Source of the DNA: Vicinamibacteria bacterium
Lineage (GTDB): Bacteria; Acidobacteriota; Vicinamibacteria; Vicinamibacterales; UBA2999
Direction: 5' to 3'
NCBI GenBank assembly: GCA_025938035.1
Contig: JAICQE010000075.1
Location: 1-19,177 of the forward strand
Length of the DNA: 19,177 nt
A program made the position numbers and the translations under genes. The notes under the pieces are model-generated. The model ran no database searches. It was given only the letters and a program-made list of their open reading frames with translations, and was not told the DNA's origin. The number at the start of each line of letters is the position of its first letter. Position 1 is the stretch's first letter. Shown one piece after another: positions 1-6,583 of the stretch.

Positions 1-283
1 GCATCTTGCGGTCGAGGGTGCTGCCGGCGGCCTTCAGGCCGCGCACCAGCTGCGAGTAGGTCAGGCCGTTCTCGCGTGCTGCCGCATTGATGCGGACCAC
101 CCACAGCCGGCGGAACTCGCGCTTCTTGTTCTTCCGTCCGACGTAGGCATACTTCGCTGCCGTATCGACCGATTCCTTCGCTGCCCGATACAGCTTGCTT
201 TTGGTTTGGTAGTAGCCTTTCGCACGGGCGAGCAGCTTCTTCCGCTTCGCGCGCCGGACGGTCCCTCTTTTAACTCGCGGCAT
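1..283 (-). CDS. rplT: 50S ribosomal protein L20 (partial, C-terminus beyond window)
   Basis: L20 binds 23S rRNA early in assembly of the large ribosomal subunit. The visible 94 residues start [16 protein letters not shown] and contain the family stretches [16 protein letters not shown] and RIN..AREN.LTYSQLV.GLK. They are very rich in Lys and Arg, as expected. L20 is usually about 118 residues, so roughly the last 24 lie beyond the left edge. The ATG at 281-283 is preceded by a good ribosome-binding site (GAGAGGAAAC, minus strand). The gene is third in the classic infC-rpmI-rplT order, and 146 bases with several hairpins separate it from rpmI. The identification is secure. Confidence 0.97.
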   Translation of the reverse strand, partial: MPRVKRGTVRRAKRKKLLARAKGYYQTKSKLYRAAKESVDTAAKYAYVGRKNKKREFRRLWVVRINAAARENGLTYSQLVRGLKAAGSTLDRKM

Positions 284-301
284 TGTTTCCTCTCGGCTAT
301 T

Positions 302-338
302 GGGTGCACCCGGTCTACCGGAACGGCTCTGCGCCGTT
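302..338 (-). promoter_or_regulatory. Structured leader of rplT with three short hairpins
   Basis: Three perfect inverted repeats lie just upstream of rplT: GGGTGCACCC (302-311), CCGGT/ACCGG (310-321) and AACGGC/GCCGTT (322-338). L20 is known to control its own operon by binding mRNA structures that mimic 23S rRNA in E. coli and Bacillus. That this leader does the same is only an inference from position. Confidence 0.3.
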
Positions 339-381
339 GCTCACGGTGGGTGACTTTGAAATGACCCAGCGACCTGACGAT

Positions 382-409
382 CTTCCGCCTGAAGGCGGAA
401 GCTACGGCT
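382..409. repeat. Palindromic repeat, TCCGCCTGAAGGCGGA family
   Basis: An 8-bp perfect stem, CTTCCGCC/GGCGGAAG with a TGAA loop (382-401), is followed by CTACGGCT. The core TCCGCCTGAAGGCGGA followed two bases later by CTACG also occurs inside murI (11041-11069, opposite strand). The two are therefore copies of one dispersed palindromic element. It lies in the 146-base gap between rpmI and rplT. Confidence 0.6.
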
Positions 410-429
410 TCAGCTATCCACCTACCAAC

Positions 430-627
430 TCACTTGTACGGCAGCATCCGATTCAGCTTCGGCGCATCCTGCTCGGCGACTTCGCGCGTCCCGCGCATCT
501 GCCGCTTCGACTTCGTCGTCTTGCTGGTCAGGATGTGACGCTTGAAGGCCGAGCCGCGGACGATCTTGCCCGTGCCGGTCTTCTTGAACCGCTTCGCTGC
601 ACCCCGGTGTGTCTTCAGTTTCGGCAT
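430..627 (-). CDS. rpmI: 50S ribosomal protein L35
   Basis: L35 is a small basic protein of the large ribosomal subunit. The 65 residues begin [21 protein letters not shown] and include the family block [11 protein letters not shown] and the ending LNRMLPYK. The length matches the family norm of about 65. The gene lies between infC and rplT, the usual order. The ATG at 625-627 has only a weak ribosome-binding site (GAAG about eight bases upstream). This suggests its translation depends partly on the upstream mRNA, which here carries the 646-712 heptamer hairpin. Confidence 0.97.
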   Translation of the reverse strand: MPKLKTHRGAAKRFKKTGTGKIVRGSAFKRHILTSKTTKSKRQMRGTREVAEQDAPKLNRMLPYK

Positions 628-645
628 AAATGGTTTCTTCGCTGT

Positions 646-712
646 AATGCAGAATGCTGAATTCAGAATTCAGACGCCTGCATTCTGCATTCTGCATTCT
701 GAATTCTGAATT
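646..712. repeat. Two-arm heptamer repeat between infC and rpmI
   Basis: The left arm is four 7-mers (AATGCAG, AATGCTG, AATTCAG, AATTCAG; 646-673). The spacer is four bases (674-677). The right arm is five mirrored 7-mers (CTGCATT three times, CTGAATT twice; 678-712). The period is exactly seven throughout and the arms pair to form a long AT-rich hairpin in GC-rich surroundings. The element ends four bases from the infC stop codon (717-719) and fills the gap to rpmI. Confidence 0.85.
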
Positions 713-716
713 ACTT

Positions 717-1316
717 CTATTCCTCATCCCCCGGCTCCGCCGCCGCCACGGGCTCCGCCGACTTCTTCGGCACGTTCTTCCGCGTTGCCCGCCCGGCCAG
801 GATGACGTGCATCTGGTTGCCTTCCTGCCGCGGCATCGTCTCGGCCACGGCCTGGTCGCCGAGGTCCGCGATCAGCCGCTCCAGGATGCGGCGCCCGATT
901 TCCGGGTGCGCCATCTCGCGGCCGCGGAAGAAGATCGTCGCCTTCACCTTGTCGCCGTCCGCGAGGAAGCGTTCGATGTGCTTCCTCTTGAAGTCGTAAT
1001 CGTGCTCGTCGACCTTGGGGCGGAACTTGATCTCCTTCACCTCGATCACGCGCTGGTGCTTCTTCGCCTCGCGGGATCGTTTCTGCTCCTGGTACTGGTA
1101 TTTGCCGAAGTCCATGATTCGGCACACCGGAGGCACGGCAGTCGGCGAGATCTCGACCAGGTCGAGCCCCTTCTGACGCGCGATGGCGACCGCCTGCGGC
1201 GGCGGCATGATCCCGAGCTGCTGGCCGGTTTCGTCGATCACGCGAACTTCACGAACCCGGATGCGCTCGTTGGTGCGGACACGGTCGTCACGTCGGGGCG
1301 AACGATCGAAAGCTAT
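717..1316 (-). CDS. infC: Translation initiation factor IF-3, probable AUA start
   Basis: IF-3 binds the 30S subunit, keeps it apart from 50S and proofreads start codons. The first conventional start in frame (GTG, 1239-1241) would give 174 residues and cut off the conserved N-terminal block [11 protein letters not shown]. That block is plainly encoded upstream. The only well-placed start for it is ATA at 1314-1316, with AGGAG six bases before it (minus strand, 1327-1323), giving 199 residues. Rare start codons are a known hallmark of infC (AUU in E. coli) and allow IF-3 to repress itself. Further family blocks are [30 protein letters not shown] and [11 protein letters not shown]. The acidic Ala/Glu tail is variable in the family. 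Function is certain; the start is an inference. Confidence 0.93.
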   Translation of the reverse strand: MAFDRSPRRDDRVRTNERIRVREVRVIDETGQQLGIMPPPQAVAIARQKGLDLVEISPTAVPPVCRIMDFGKYQYQEQKRSREAKKHQRVIEVKEIKFRPKVDEHDYDFKRKHIERFLADGDKVKATIFFRGREMAHPEIGRRILERLIADLGDQAVAETMPRQEGNQMHVILAGRATRKNVPKKSAEPVAAAEPGDEE

Positions 1317-1329
1317 AGCTGTCTCCTCT
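1314..1329 (-). promoter_or_regulatory. infC ribosome-binding site and AUA start codon
   Basis: On the minus strand AGAGGAG (1329-1323) is followed by ACAGCT and then ATA (1316-1314). The six-base spacing is ideal. No ATG, GTG or TTG lies in frame between the thrS stop region and the GTG at 1241, so the strong site has no conventional start to serve. Confidence 0.7.
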
Positions 1330-1333
1330 GCTA

Positions 1334-1368
1334 GTTGGTAGTTCGTAGTTGGTGGTTCGTAGTAGCTA
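1334..1368. repeat. One-arm heptamer repeat between thrS and infC
   Basis: Five consecutive 7-mers follow one another: GTTGGTA, GTTCGTA, GTTGGTG, GTTCGTA, GTAGCTA. The last contains the thrS stop codon (CTA on plus, 1366-1368). The units alternate, giving a 14-bp super-period. The repeat fills the gap up to the infC ribosome-binding site. Confidence 0.75.
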
Positions 1369-3309
1369 CGACGCTCCCTTTTTGACTATTTCTTCCTGCG
1401 CGTCCACGATGAACGCGCCAACGGCGCGCGCACCGAGATCCCCACCGGTTCGGCTGCGGACCGAGACGGTCCCTTCCGCTGCCTCCCGGTCGCCGGCGAC
1501 CAGCATGTAGGGGACCTTCTGAAGCTGCGCTTCCCGGATCTTATAGCCAATCTTCTCCTGCCGGTCGTCGAGCTCCACGCGCAGCCCGGCGGCGGCGAGC
1601 TGGTCGCGGACGCCCCTGGCGTACTCGAGGTGACGATCGGAAATCGGCATGACGACAGCCTGGACGGGGGCGAGCCACAGCGGCCAGGCGCCGGCGAAGT
1701 GTTCGATGAGCAGGCCGATGAACCGCTCGAACGTGCCGAAAATAGCCCGATGAATGACCACCGGGCGATGCTCGGCGTTGTCGGCGCCGATGTACTTGAG
1801 GTCGAACCGTTCAGGCATCTGGTAATCGAGCTGGAACGTAGCGCACTGCCACTTCCGCCCGATGGCATCCGTCACGTCGACGTCGATCTTCGGCCCGTAG
1901 AATGCGCCGTCGCCTTCGTCCACCGTAAAGCTGTGCCCCGTGCGTTCCAATGCCTCCTTCAACGACGCCTCGGCGTGGTCCCACGTCTCGATCTTGCCGA
2001 GAAACTCCTGCGGCCGCGTGGAGAGGCGGACTGAATACGGGAGCCCGAAGTCACGGTACACCTGCTTCATCAGCTCGAGCAGGCGCGCGACTTCGTCCGC
2101 AATCTGCGACTCCATCACGAAGCAGTGCGCGTCGTCCTGGCTGAGTTGCCGGACCCGGGTCAGCCCCGACAGCACGCCCGATGCTTCGTTGCGATGCAGC
2201 GGAGTCTGCTCGTGGAAGCGGAGCGGCAGGTCGCGATAGCTGCGGACCTCGGACGCAAAGACCAGGAAATGCCCGGGGCAGTTCATGGCCTTCATGGCCA
2301 TCTGCTCGTCATCCGCGTCCTTGCTGCCCCCCTCGACCAGAAACATGTTCTTGCGGTAGTGCGACCAGTGGCCGGAGGTCTCCCACAGCGCCTTGTTGAA
2401 CACGAGCGGCGTCTTGACCTCGACGTATCCAGCGGGGAACAGCACACTGCGCATGTAGTTCGCGAGGGTGTTGAACAGCGTCGTGCCGTTGCCGAGCCAG
2501 AACGCGGCCCCCGGCGCCCACTGGTGGAACATGAACAGCTTCTGGTCGCGGCCGATCTTCCGGTGATCGCGCTTCTTCGCCTCCTCGATCCGGTGCAGGT
2601 GTTCCTGCAGTTCCTTCTCGCTGAGGAACGCCGTCCCGTAGATGCGCTGCATCGGCTGGTTGCGCGCGTCGCCCTTCCAGTAGGCGTTGGACGCGTTGAG
2701 CAGCTTGAACGCCTTCAGCTTCCCCGTGGACGGCACGTGCGGTCCGACGCAGAAATCGACGAACGTCTCCCTGTCCTTGATCGTGTAGCAGGAGACCGTG
2801 TCCTGACCTTCCGTCTTCTCCTCGATCAGCTGGACCTTCAGCGGCTCGCCGCGACTGCCGAAGAAACGCTTTGCTTCCTCGCGCGGCCACATCTGCCGTT
2901 CGTACGGCAGATCCTGCTGCGCCAGCTCGCGCATCTTCTTCTCGATCAGCTCGAGGTCCTCGGGCACGAACGGCCGGCTGACGACGAAGTCGTAGAAGAA
3001 CCCTTCGTCGGTGGCGGGGCCGATGCCGCACTGCGCGCCCGGAAAGAGGTTCGTCACGGCGGCGGCCAGCAGGTGCGCCGTGCTGTGCCGGTAGAGCGCG
3101 AGCGCCTCGGCGCTGTCGGCGGTCACCAGACGGACCGACGCGTCCGCGTTGAGCGGATAGGCGAGGTCCACAAGTCGCCCGTCCACGACGGCGGCGAGCG
3201 AGGCCTTGGCCAGCCGCGGCGAAATTCCGGATGCGACGTCGCGCACCGGGGTGCCCGCCGGCACGCTGCGGCTGGAACCGTCTGGAAGTGTGATGTTGAC
3301 GTCGCTCAT
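1366..3309 (-). CDS. thrS: Threonyl-tRNA synthetase
   Basis: Class II synthetase that charges tRNA-Thr and edits mischarged serine. The 647 residues match the family length. An N-terminal TGS domain spans about 1-65. The editing domain carries H75-STA-H79 and C187-VGP-H191. The catalytic core has the zinc ligands C344 (AMNCPGH) and H395 (QDDAHCF), the motif 2 region HRNEASG...LTRVRQ and the motif 3 region [21 protein letters not shown]. The anticodon-binding domain is C-terminal. The ATG at 3307-3309 has no recognisable ribosome-binding site; the upstream bases belong to the 3313-3468 repeat. No T-box leader is visible. It heads the thrS-infC-rpmI-rplT cluster. Confidence 0.98.
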   Translation of the reverse strand: MSDVNITLPDGSSRSVPAGTPVRDVASGISPRLAKASLAAVVDGRLVDLAYPLNADASVRLVTADSAEALALYRHSTAHLLAAAVTNLFPGAQCGIGPATDEGFFYDFVVSRPFVPEDLELIEKKMRELAQQDLPYERQMWPREEAKRFFGSRGEPLKVQLIEEKTEGQDTVSCYTIKDRETFVDFCVGPHVPSTGKLKAFKLLNASNAYWKGDARNQPMQRIYGTAFLSEKELQEHLHRIEEAKKRDHRKIGRDQKLFMFHQWAPGAAFWLGNGTTLFNTLANYMRSVLFPAGYVEVKTPLVFNKALWETSGHWSHYRKNMFLVEGGSKDADDEQMAMKAMNCPGHFLVFASEVRSYRDLPLRFHEQTPLHRNEASGVLSGLTRVRQLSQDDAHCFVMESQIADEVARLLELMKQVYRDFGLPYSVRLSTRPQEFLGKIETWDHAEASLKEALERTGHSFTVDEGDGAFYGPKIDVDVTDAIGRKWQCATFQLDYQMPERFDLKYIGADNAEHRPVVIHRAIFGTFERFIGLLIEHFAGAWPLWLAPVQAVVMPISDRHLEYARGVRDQLAAAGLRVELDDRQEKIGYKIREAQLQKVPYMLVAGDREAAEGTVSVRSRTGGDLGARAVGAFIVDAQEEIVKKGAS

Positions 3310-3312
3310 GGC

Positions 3313-3468
3313 AAGTGGAACAACTTCAAAAGTGGAAAAGTGGAAAAGTGGAAAAGTAAGTTAAAAGTACGTTTCGGAGCGACGGGTGGTACCCGTTACT
3401 TCGACCCTTCCAACTTTTTCCACTTTTCCACTTTTCCAGTTTTCCACTTCTTCCACTTGTTCCACTTT
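3313..3468. repeat. Two-arm octamer repeat between tRNA-Val and thrS
   Basis: The left arm (3313-3359) repeats AGTGGAAA with period 8. The right arm (3411-3468) repeats the mirror unit TTCCACTT six times, two of them offset by a single base. The 51-base centre holds the hairpin ACGGGT/ACCCGT with a GGT loop (3382-3396). The two-arm design matches the 646-712 element but with an 8-bp unit. It occupies the leader of thrS. Confidence 0.8.
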
Positions 3469-3473
3469 CATCG

Positions 3474-3512
3474 GCTCGCCAACAGAAGCTCGCGTAGCGA
3501 AGACTGGCGAGC
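3474..3512. repeat. Hairpin just downstream of tRNA-Val
   Basis: GCTCGCCA (3474-3481) and TGGCGAGC (3505-3512) form a perfect 8-bp stem around a 23-base loop. It follows the 3' end of the tRNA on the minus strand. There is no run of T after it, so it is not a standard intrinsic terminator. It could be a processing signal or another dispersed palindrome. Confidence 0.45.
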
Positions 3513-3518
3513 GAAGGT

Positions 3519-3595
3519 TGGTAGGCGCGGGTGGACTCGAACCACTGACCTCCTCCGTGTCAGGGAGGCGCTCTAACCAACTGAGCTACGCGCCT
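3519..3595 (-). tRNA. tRNA-Val (anticodon GAC), CCA encoded
   Basis: Read on the minus strand, the acceptor stem AGGCGCG/CGCGCCT pairs perfectly and is followed by A73 and an encoded CCA (3521-3519). The D stem is GCTC/GAGC. The anticodon stem CCTCC/GGAGG closes the loop CTGACAC, giving anticodon GAC for valine. The T loop is TTCGAGT; the T stem has one A-C mismatch at its base. The gene reads as intact. Without CCA it ends at 3522. Confidence 0.95.
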
Positions 3596-3644
3596 ATATC
3601 TACTGCAAAAATCAGGTGTTAACCCGAACGGCCAGTATACCAGA

Positions 3645-3693
3645 GGGCTCAGGGCTCAGGGCTCAGGGCTCAGGGCTCAGGCCTCAGGCCCCA
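3645..3693. repeat. Heptamer tandem repeat upstream of tRNA-Val
   Basis: Five perfect copies of GGGCTCA (3645-3679) are followed by two degenerate ones, GGCCTCA and GGCCCCA. The period is 7. This is a single arm with no mirror arm. It lies in the gap between hup and tRNA-Val. Confidence 0.85.
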
Positions 3694-3698
3694 GGCAG

Positions 3699-3751
3699 AG
3701 AGCGGGCCGTGCGAGCCGACCACCGGGTCGTCGGGCCGCAGGGTCCGCTCT
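3699..3751 (-). other. Possible 3' hairpin of hup
   Basis: AGAGCGG (3699-3705) and CCGCTCT (3745-3751) can pair around a GC-rich centre. This begins about 20 bases past the hup stop codon on the minus strand. No T-tract follows, so it is at most a weak terminator or a stability element. Confidence 0.25.
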
Positions 3752-3770
3752 GAATTGTGGCGAGGACGGT

Positions 3771-4043
3771 CTAGCGAACGGCGTCTTTGAGCGCCTTGCC
3801 GGCGCTGAAGCGGACGACGCGACGCTTGGGAATCTTGATGGCGGCGCCGGTCTGCGGGTTGCGGGCGGTGCGCGCCTTGCGCTGGGCGGTCTTGAAGGTG
3901 CCGAAGCCGACGAAGGTGATCGAATCACCGCGCTTCAACGATCTGGTGATGCCGTCGATGAGCGACTCAACGGCAGCGGACGCGCCCGCCTTGGACGAGC
4001 CTGTGTCTTTCGCGATCTTCGCGATCAGTTCCTGCTTGTTCAT
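3771..4043 (-). CDS. hup: HU-family DNA-binding protein
   Basis: HU is a small nucleoid protein that dimerises and bends DNA. The 90 residues begin MNKQELIAKIAKDTG and carry the family blocks GDSITFVGFGTF (39-50) and the arm motif RNPQTG (61-66) with the intercalating proline P63. Length and layout match canonical HU exactly. An in-frame extension upstream of the ATG is possible but is not HU-like. The chosen ATG (4041-4043) has GGAG five to six bases upstream. It has its own near-consensus promoter (4087-4115), so it is probably a strongly expressed single gene. Confidence 0.97.
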   Translation of the reverse strand: MNKQELIAKIAKDTGSSKAGASAAVESLIDGITRSLKRGDSITFVGFGTFKTAQRKARTARNPQTGAAIKIPKRRVVRFSAGKALKDAVR

Positions 4044-4078
4044 GAAATCTCCTCGGAGTCTGTTCGGATGGAAGTGAG

Positions 4079-4100
4079 GCGAGGCGGTTATACGCCTCGC
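4079..4100. promoter_or_regulatory. Perfect 8-bp inverted repeat around the hup -10 box
   Basis: GCGAGGCG (4079-4086) and CGCCTCGC (4093-4100) flank GTTATA, which is the -10 box of the hup promoter on the minus strand. A perfect dyad exactly around a -10 hexamer is what a repressor operator can look like. It would also act as a hairpin if transcription from upstream read through. Confidence 0.45.
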
Positions 4101-4115
4101 TCTCCGAGGTGTCAA
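4087..4115 (-). promoter_or_regulatory. Sigma-70-type promoter of hup
   Basis: On the minus strand TTGACA (4115-4110) is followed by a 17-base spacer and TATAAC (4092-4087). This is a perfect -35, ideal spacing and five of six bases in the -10. Transcription would start near 4080, giving a leader of about 37 bases that holds the hup ribosome-binding site. Confidence 0.75.
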
Positions 4116-4121
4116 TCGGAA

Positions 4122-4184
4122 ATCGTTCGGATCGTTCGAGACGTTCGAGTCGTTCGAGTCGTTCGAGTCGTTCGAGTCGTTCTA
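4122..4184. repeat. Nonamer tandem repeat beginning in the ctpA-like stop codon
   Basis: Seven 9-bp units related to GTCGTTCGA run from 4122 to 4184. The last reads GTCGTTCTA, and its CTA is the stop codon of the ctpA-like gene (4182-4184). Copies nearest the gene are identical, and those farther away diverge (ATCGTTCGA, ATCGTTCGG). There is no mirror arm. Confidence 0.85.
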
Positions 4185-5384
4185 CGCAGCCTGTTTCGCC
4201 GGCGCCGCGAGTCGTTCGATCGCCTTGTCGAGCGCCGCATCGACCTTCGGCGGATCGGCGCCGAAGTCGACGTCGGGTTCGGGGACGTGCACGTCGGGCG
4301 TGAGACCCTTCTCATGGATCGCTGCGCTCGACGGCGAGAGATATCGAACGCTGGTCAGCAGCAGCCCGCTTCCGTCCGGAAGCTTCACCAGTTGCTGCCT
4401 TGCGACGCGACCGATCGTTCGCTCGCCGACCAGTTCGGCGCGATTGTTGCCGTCAAGTGCGGCGGCGAACAGCTCTGCAGCGCCCGATGTCCCGGAGTCA
4501 ACCAGCAGGACGACAGGCGCAGCAACCGTGCCGTCGTTGGCCTGCGCGGCAATCGAATCTTTCCTGGTTTTGTCTTTCGCGTCGGGACGCGCCAGCGGAT
4601 CCCTGGACACCCGGACGGCCAGCGTGGCGCCGCGGACGAACAACCGTGCGGCTTCGATGCCGCTGTCCAGGTCGCCGCGCGAGGTGCCGCGGACGTCGAT
4701 CACGTACCGCGCCGCTCCGGTCTTGGCCAGCGCGTCGACGGCCTGCTTGATGCGGGCCGCCGAATTCGGCGTGAATTCAACGACGCGGATATATCCGGTG
4801 GATGCATTCGCCATTCGCGACGAGACCTCGGCACCCGACAGGCGCTCGCGGTTGACCGCCACCTCGTGCGGATCGGAGACACTGCCGCGAATGACGAGCA
4901 GCGTCACCTTTGATCCAGCCCCGCCGCGCAGCAGCCGGTTGCCCTCGAACGCTGAGATGTCGCGCGTGGACCTGCCGTCAATCGCGCGCAGGTAGTCCCC
5001 GGTGCGGATTCCTGCCTTTGCCGCCGGCGACCCGTCGCGCACCGACACCACGCGGAGGTAGTAGCCGCGCGTCAGATCGATGCCGAGTTCGCCCGCCGCG
5101 GGCGTGTCTTTCGACTCGAACGCCTTGACCAGGTCCGGGTTCAGGAACGCGCTGTCGACGTCGAGGCCGTCGGTCAGCCCGCGCATCGCGCCACGCATGG
5201 CCTTCTGCACGTCGACGTTCTCGACGTAGTTCTCGACCACCAGCTGCATCACGTCCTCGAAGACGCGCAGGCTGCGCAGCGTTTCGTCGCGCGTCATCGC
5301 CTGGCCCAGATAGCCGCCAATCAGCGTGAACGCAATGACCGGCGTGGAGACGACGAGGACCCAGAGGCGTGTGCGTGCTGTCAT
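4182..5384 (-). CDS. S41-family (CtpA-like) carboxyl-terminal protease, predicted inactive
   Basis: S41 proteases such as CtpA and Prc trim envelope proteins from the C-terminus. The 400-residue protein has an N-terminal membrane or signal segment (about 7-24), a PDZ domain (about 96-165) and an S41 fold ending LPDGSGLLLTSVRYLSPS...KGLTPDVHV. The catalytic positions are replaced. The nucleophile site, usually in SASASE, reads TSGAAE with Gly at 301. The lysine of the usual GKG motif, 22 residues after the Glu, is Arg 326. An active Ser-Lys dyad is therefore not expected. The ATG at 5382-5384 is chosen because GGGAG lies five bases upstream; a TTG four codons earlier is possible. The envC-like gene upstream is a common neighbour of ctpA. 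Family certain, inactivity inferred. Confidence 0.9.
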   Translation of the reverse strand: MTARTRLWVLVVSTPVIAFTLIGGYLGQAMTRDETLRSLRVFEDVMQLVVENYVENVDVQKAMRGAMRGLTDGLDVDSAFLNPDLVKAFESKDTPAAGELGIDLTRGYYLRVVSVRDGSPAAKAGIRTGDYLRAIDGRSTRDISAFEGNRLLRGGAGSKVTLLVIRGSVSDPHEVAVNRERLSGAEVSSRMANASTGYIRVVEFTPNSAARIKQAVDALAKTGAARYVIDVRGTSRGDLDSGIEAARLFVRGATLAVRVSRDPLARPDAKDKTRKDSIAAQANDGTVAAPVVLLVDSGTSGAAELFAAALDGNNRAELVGERTIGRVARQQLVKLPDGSGLLLTSVRYLSPSSAAIHEKGLTPDVHVPEPDVDFGADPPKVDAALDKAIERLAAPAKQAA

Positions 5385-5387
5385 TGA

Positions 5388-5458
5388 AACTCCCAACTAC
5401 CAACTCCCAACCTCCAACACGGCCGCCTTTTTGGGCGTTGGGCGTTGGGAATTGGGGC
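5388..5458. repeat. Two-arm heptamer repeat between envC-like and ctpA-like genes
   Basis: The left arm is four 7-mers (AACTCCC, AACTACC, AACTCCC, AACCTCC; 5388-5415). The spacer is 15 bases (5416-5430). The right arm is four mirrored 7-mers (TTGGGCG twice, TTGGGAA, TTGGGGC; 5431-5458). It begins three bases after the envC-like stop codon and ends three bases before the ctpA-like ATG. The last unit, read on the minus strand, supplies the GGGAG ribosome-binding site of that gene. Confidence 0.9.
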
Positions 5459-5461
5459 CGT

Positions 5462-6583
5462 TTACCTGGCCTTCAGCCATTGTAGGGGATCGACCGGACG
5501 ACCGTCGATCCGCATCTCGAAATAGAGCGCCGGAGGTCCGGCCGGCGCCGACCCGCTGCGGCCCAGCTCAGCCCCGGCGTCCACCGTGTCGCCCCGCTCG
5601 ACGCCAATCGTCCCGAGGTAGCCGTAGAGCGAATAGTTGTTGGCGCCGTGTTCGACAATGACCAGGTTGCCAAAGCCGATGAACGGGCCGGCCAGCCCCA
5701 CGGTACCGCCGTGGACGGCGCGGACGGCGGTGTTCTCGGCAACGGCGATCTCGATTCCGTTCCGGACGGCCGTGCCGCCAAGCCGGTCGGTGGCCTGTCC
5801 GAACCGGCCGACGAGCCGCCCGCCGGCGGGCCATTCGAGCGTGCCGCGGAAGGGGAGCAGCGGGACGACGACCGTTTCGCGAGGACGTCCTGCGTTGGCG
5901 GCTGAGAACTGCTGCTGCAGCCTGTCGTACGCGAGCTGCAGCTCGCCGGCATACTGCGCTGTGAGGTCGCGGCGTGAGTCGATGCGCGCGATGTGCGCCG
6001 ACAGATCCGCAACCGCCCGATCCGCGGCCGCGCGCGCCGTACGCGCCTCTCCTTCGCGCGCGCGAAGCTGTGCCGCCGACTGTTCCAGCGCGGCACGCTG
6101 CAGCGTCAGCTGCTGCAGCGTCCGGCGATGGTCGGCAATCCGTCGTTCGTTGATCGACGCCAGCGCCGCCACCACCCGCGTCGTTCGCGCGAACTCGCGC
6201 AGGTCGTCGGCGCCAAAGAGCAGGCGCGCGTAGCCGCTGCGTCCGCGCTTGTAGACGTCCACCAGCTGCGCCCGCAGATCGGGCAGCTGCGCCGTCCGCT
6301 GGAGTTCGAGGGTGGCGAGCCGCTCGGCCGCCTGAACCACCGCCGCCTGCGCGTCGGCGGCCGCTGTCTCGGCCTGCATCCATTCCTGCACGCGGAGGTC
6401 GCGCTGGATCTCCAGCTTGCGCAGCTCGCCGACGAGCGTCGTCGCCTCCCGGGCCAGCTGTTCGTTTTCGCGCTGGAGCGCGCGCAGGCGATCGTCGATC
6501 CGCCGGCTCTGCGGATCGGGTGCCTGTGCGTGGCTCACCGCCATGGCGCAGACGACGACCGCGAGGGAAAGAAGCCGTTTCAC
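5462..6583 (-). CDS. EnvC-like murein hydrolase activator with degenerate LytM (M23) domain
   Basis: EnvC-type proteins are periplasmic activators of cell-wall amidases at division. From the GTG at 6581-6583 the protein has 373 residues. It has a signal peptide (1-19, ending SHA), a long coiled coil (about 25-235) rich in Glu, Arg and Ala, and a C-terminal LytM fold (about 245-370). Zinc ligands of active M23 enzymes are missing: the HxGID site reads RNGIE (274-278), the LYAHL histidine is Y322, and the HLH site reads ALY (352-354). This matches the non-enzymatic EnvC pattern. A TTG six codons upstream is possible, but the GTG gives a cleaner signal peptide. It lies just upstream of the ctpA-like gene, as in many Gram-negatives. 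No ftsEX is present in the window. Confidence 0.9.
   Translation of the reverse strand: MKRLLSLAVVVCAMAVSHAQAPDPQSRRIDDRLRALQRENEQLAREATTLVGELRKLEIQRDLRVQEWMQAETAAADAQAAVVQAAERLATLELQRTAQLPDLRAQLVDVYKRGRSGYARLLFGADDLREFARTTRVVAALASINERRIADHRRTLQQLTLQRAALEQSAAQLRAREGEARTARAAADRAVADLSAHIARIDSRRDLTAQYAGELQLAYDRLQQQFSAANAGRPRETVVVPLLPFRGTLEWPAGGRLVGRFGQATDRLGGTAVRNGIEIAVAENTAVRAVHGGTVGLAGPFIGFGNLVIVEHGANNYSLYGYLGTIGVERGDTVDAGAELGRSGSAPAGPPALYFEMRIDGRPVDPLQWLKAR

Noticed and set aside
3474..3512. Intrinsic terminator after tRNA-Val
   Set aside because: The stem is good, but no T-run follows on the transcribed strand, so I list it only as a hairpin.
2125..3576. Long plus-strand open frame of 483 codons opposite thrS
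   Set aside because: It lies antisense to a certain gene, has no recognisable domain and is explained by high GC at third codon positions.
3596..3644. tRNA-Val promoter with TATACT at 3634-3639
   Set aside because: The -10-like box has no matching -35; the upstream bases are the GGGCTCA repeat. It is too weak to report as a feature.
4044..4115. N-terminal extension of HU
   Set aside because: It would run through the hup promoter and ribosome-binding site, and HU proteins begin at MNK here.
3645..4184. Short tandem arrays that might suggest a CRISPR
   Set aside because: The repeats are 7 to 9 bp, directly adjacent, without unique spacers, and no cas genes are present.
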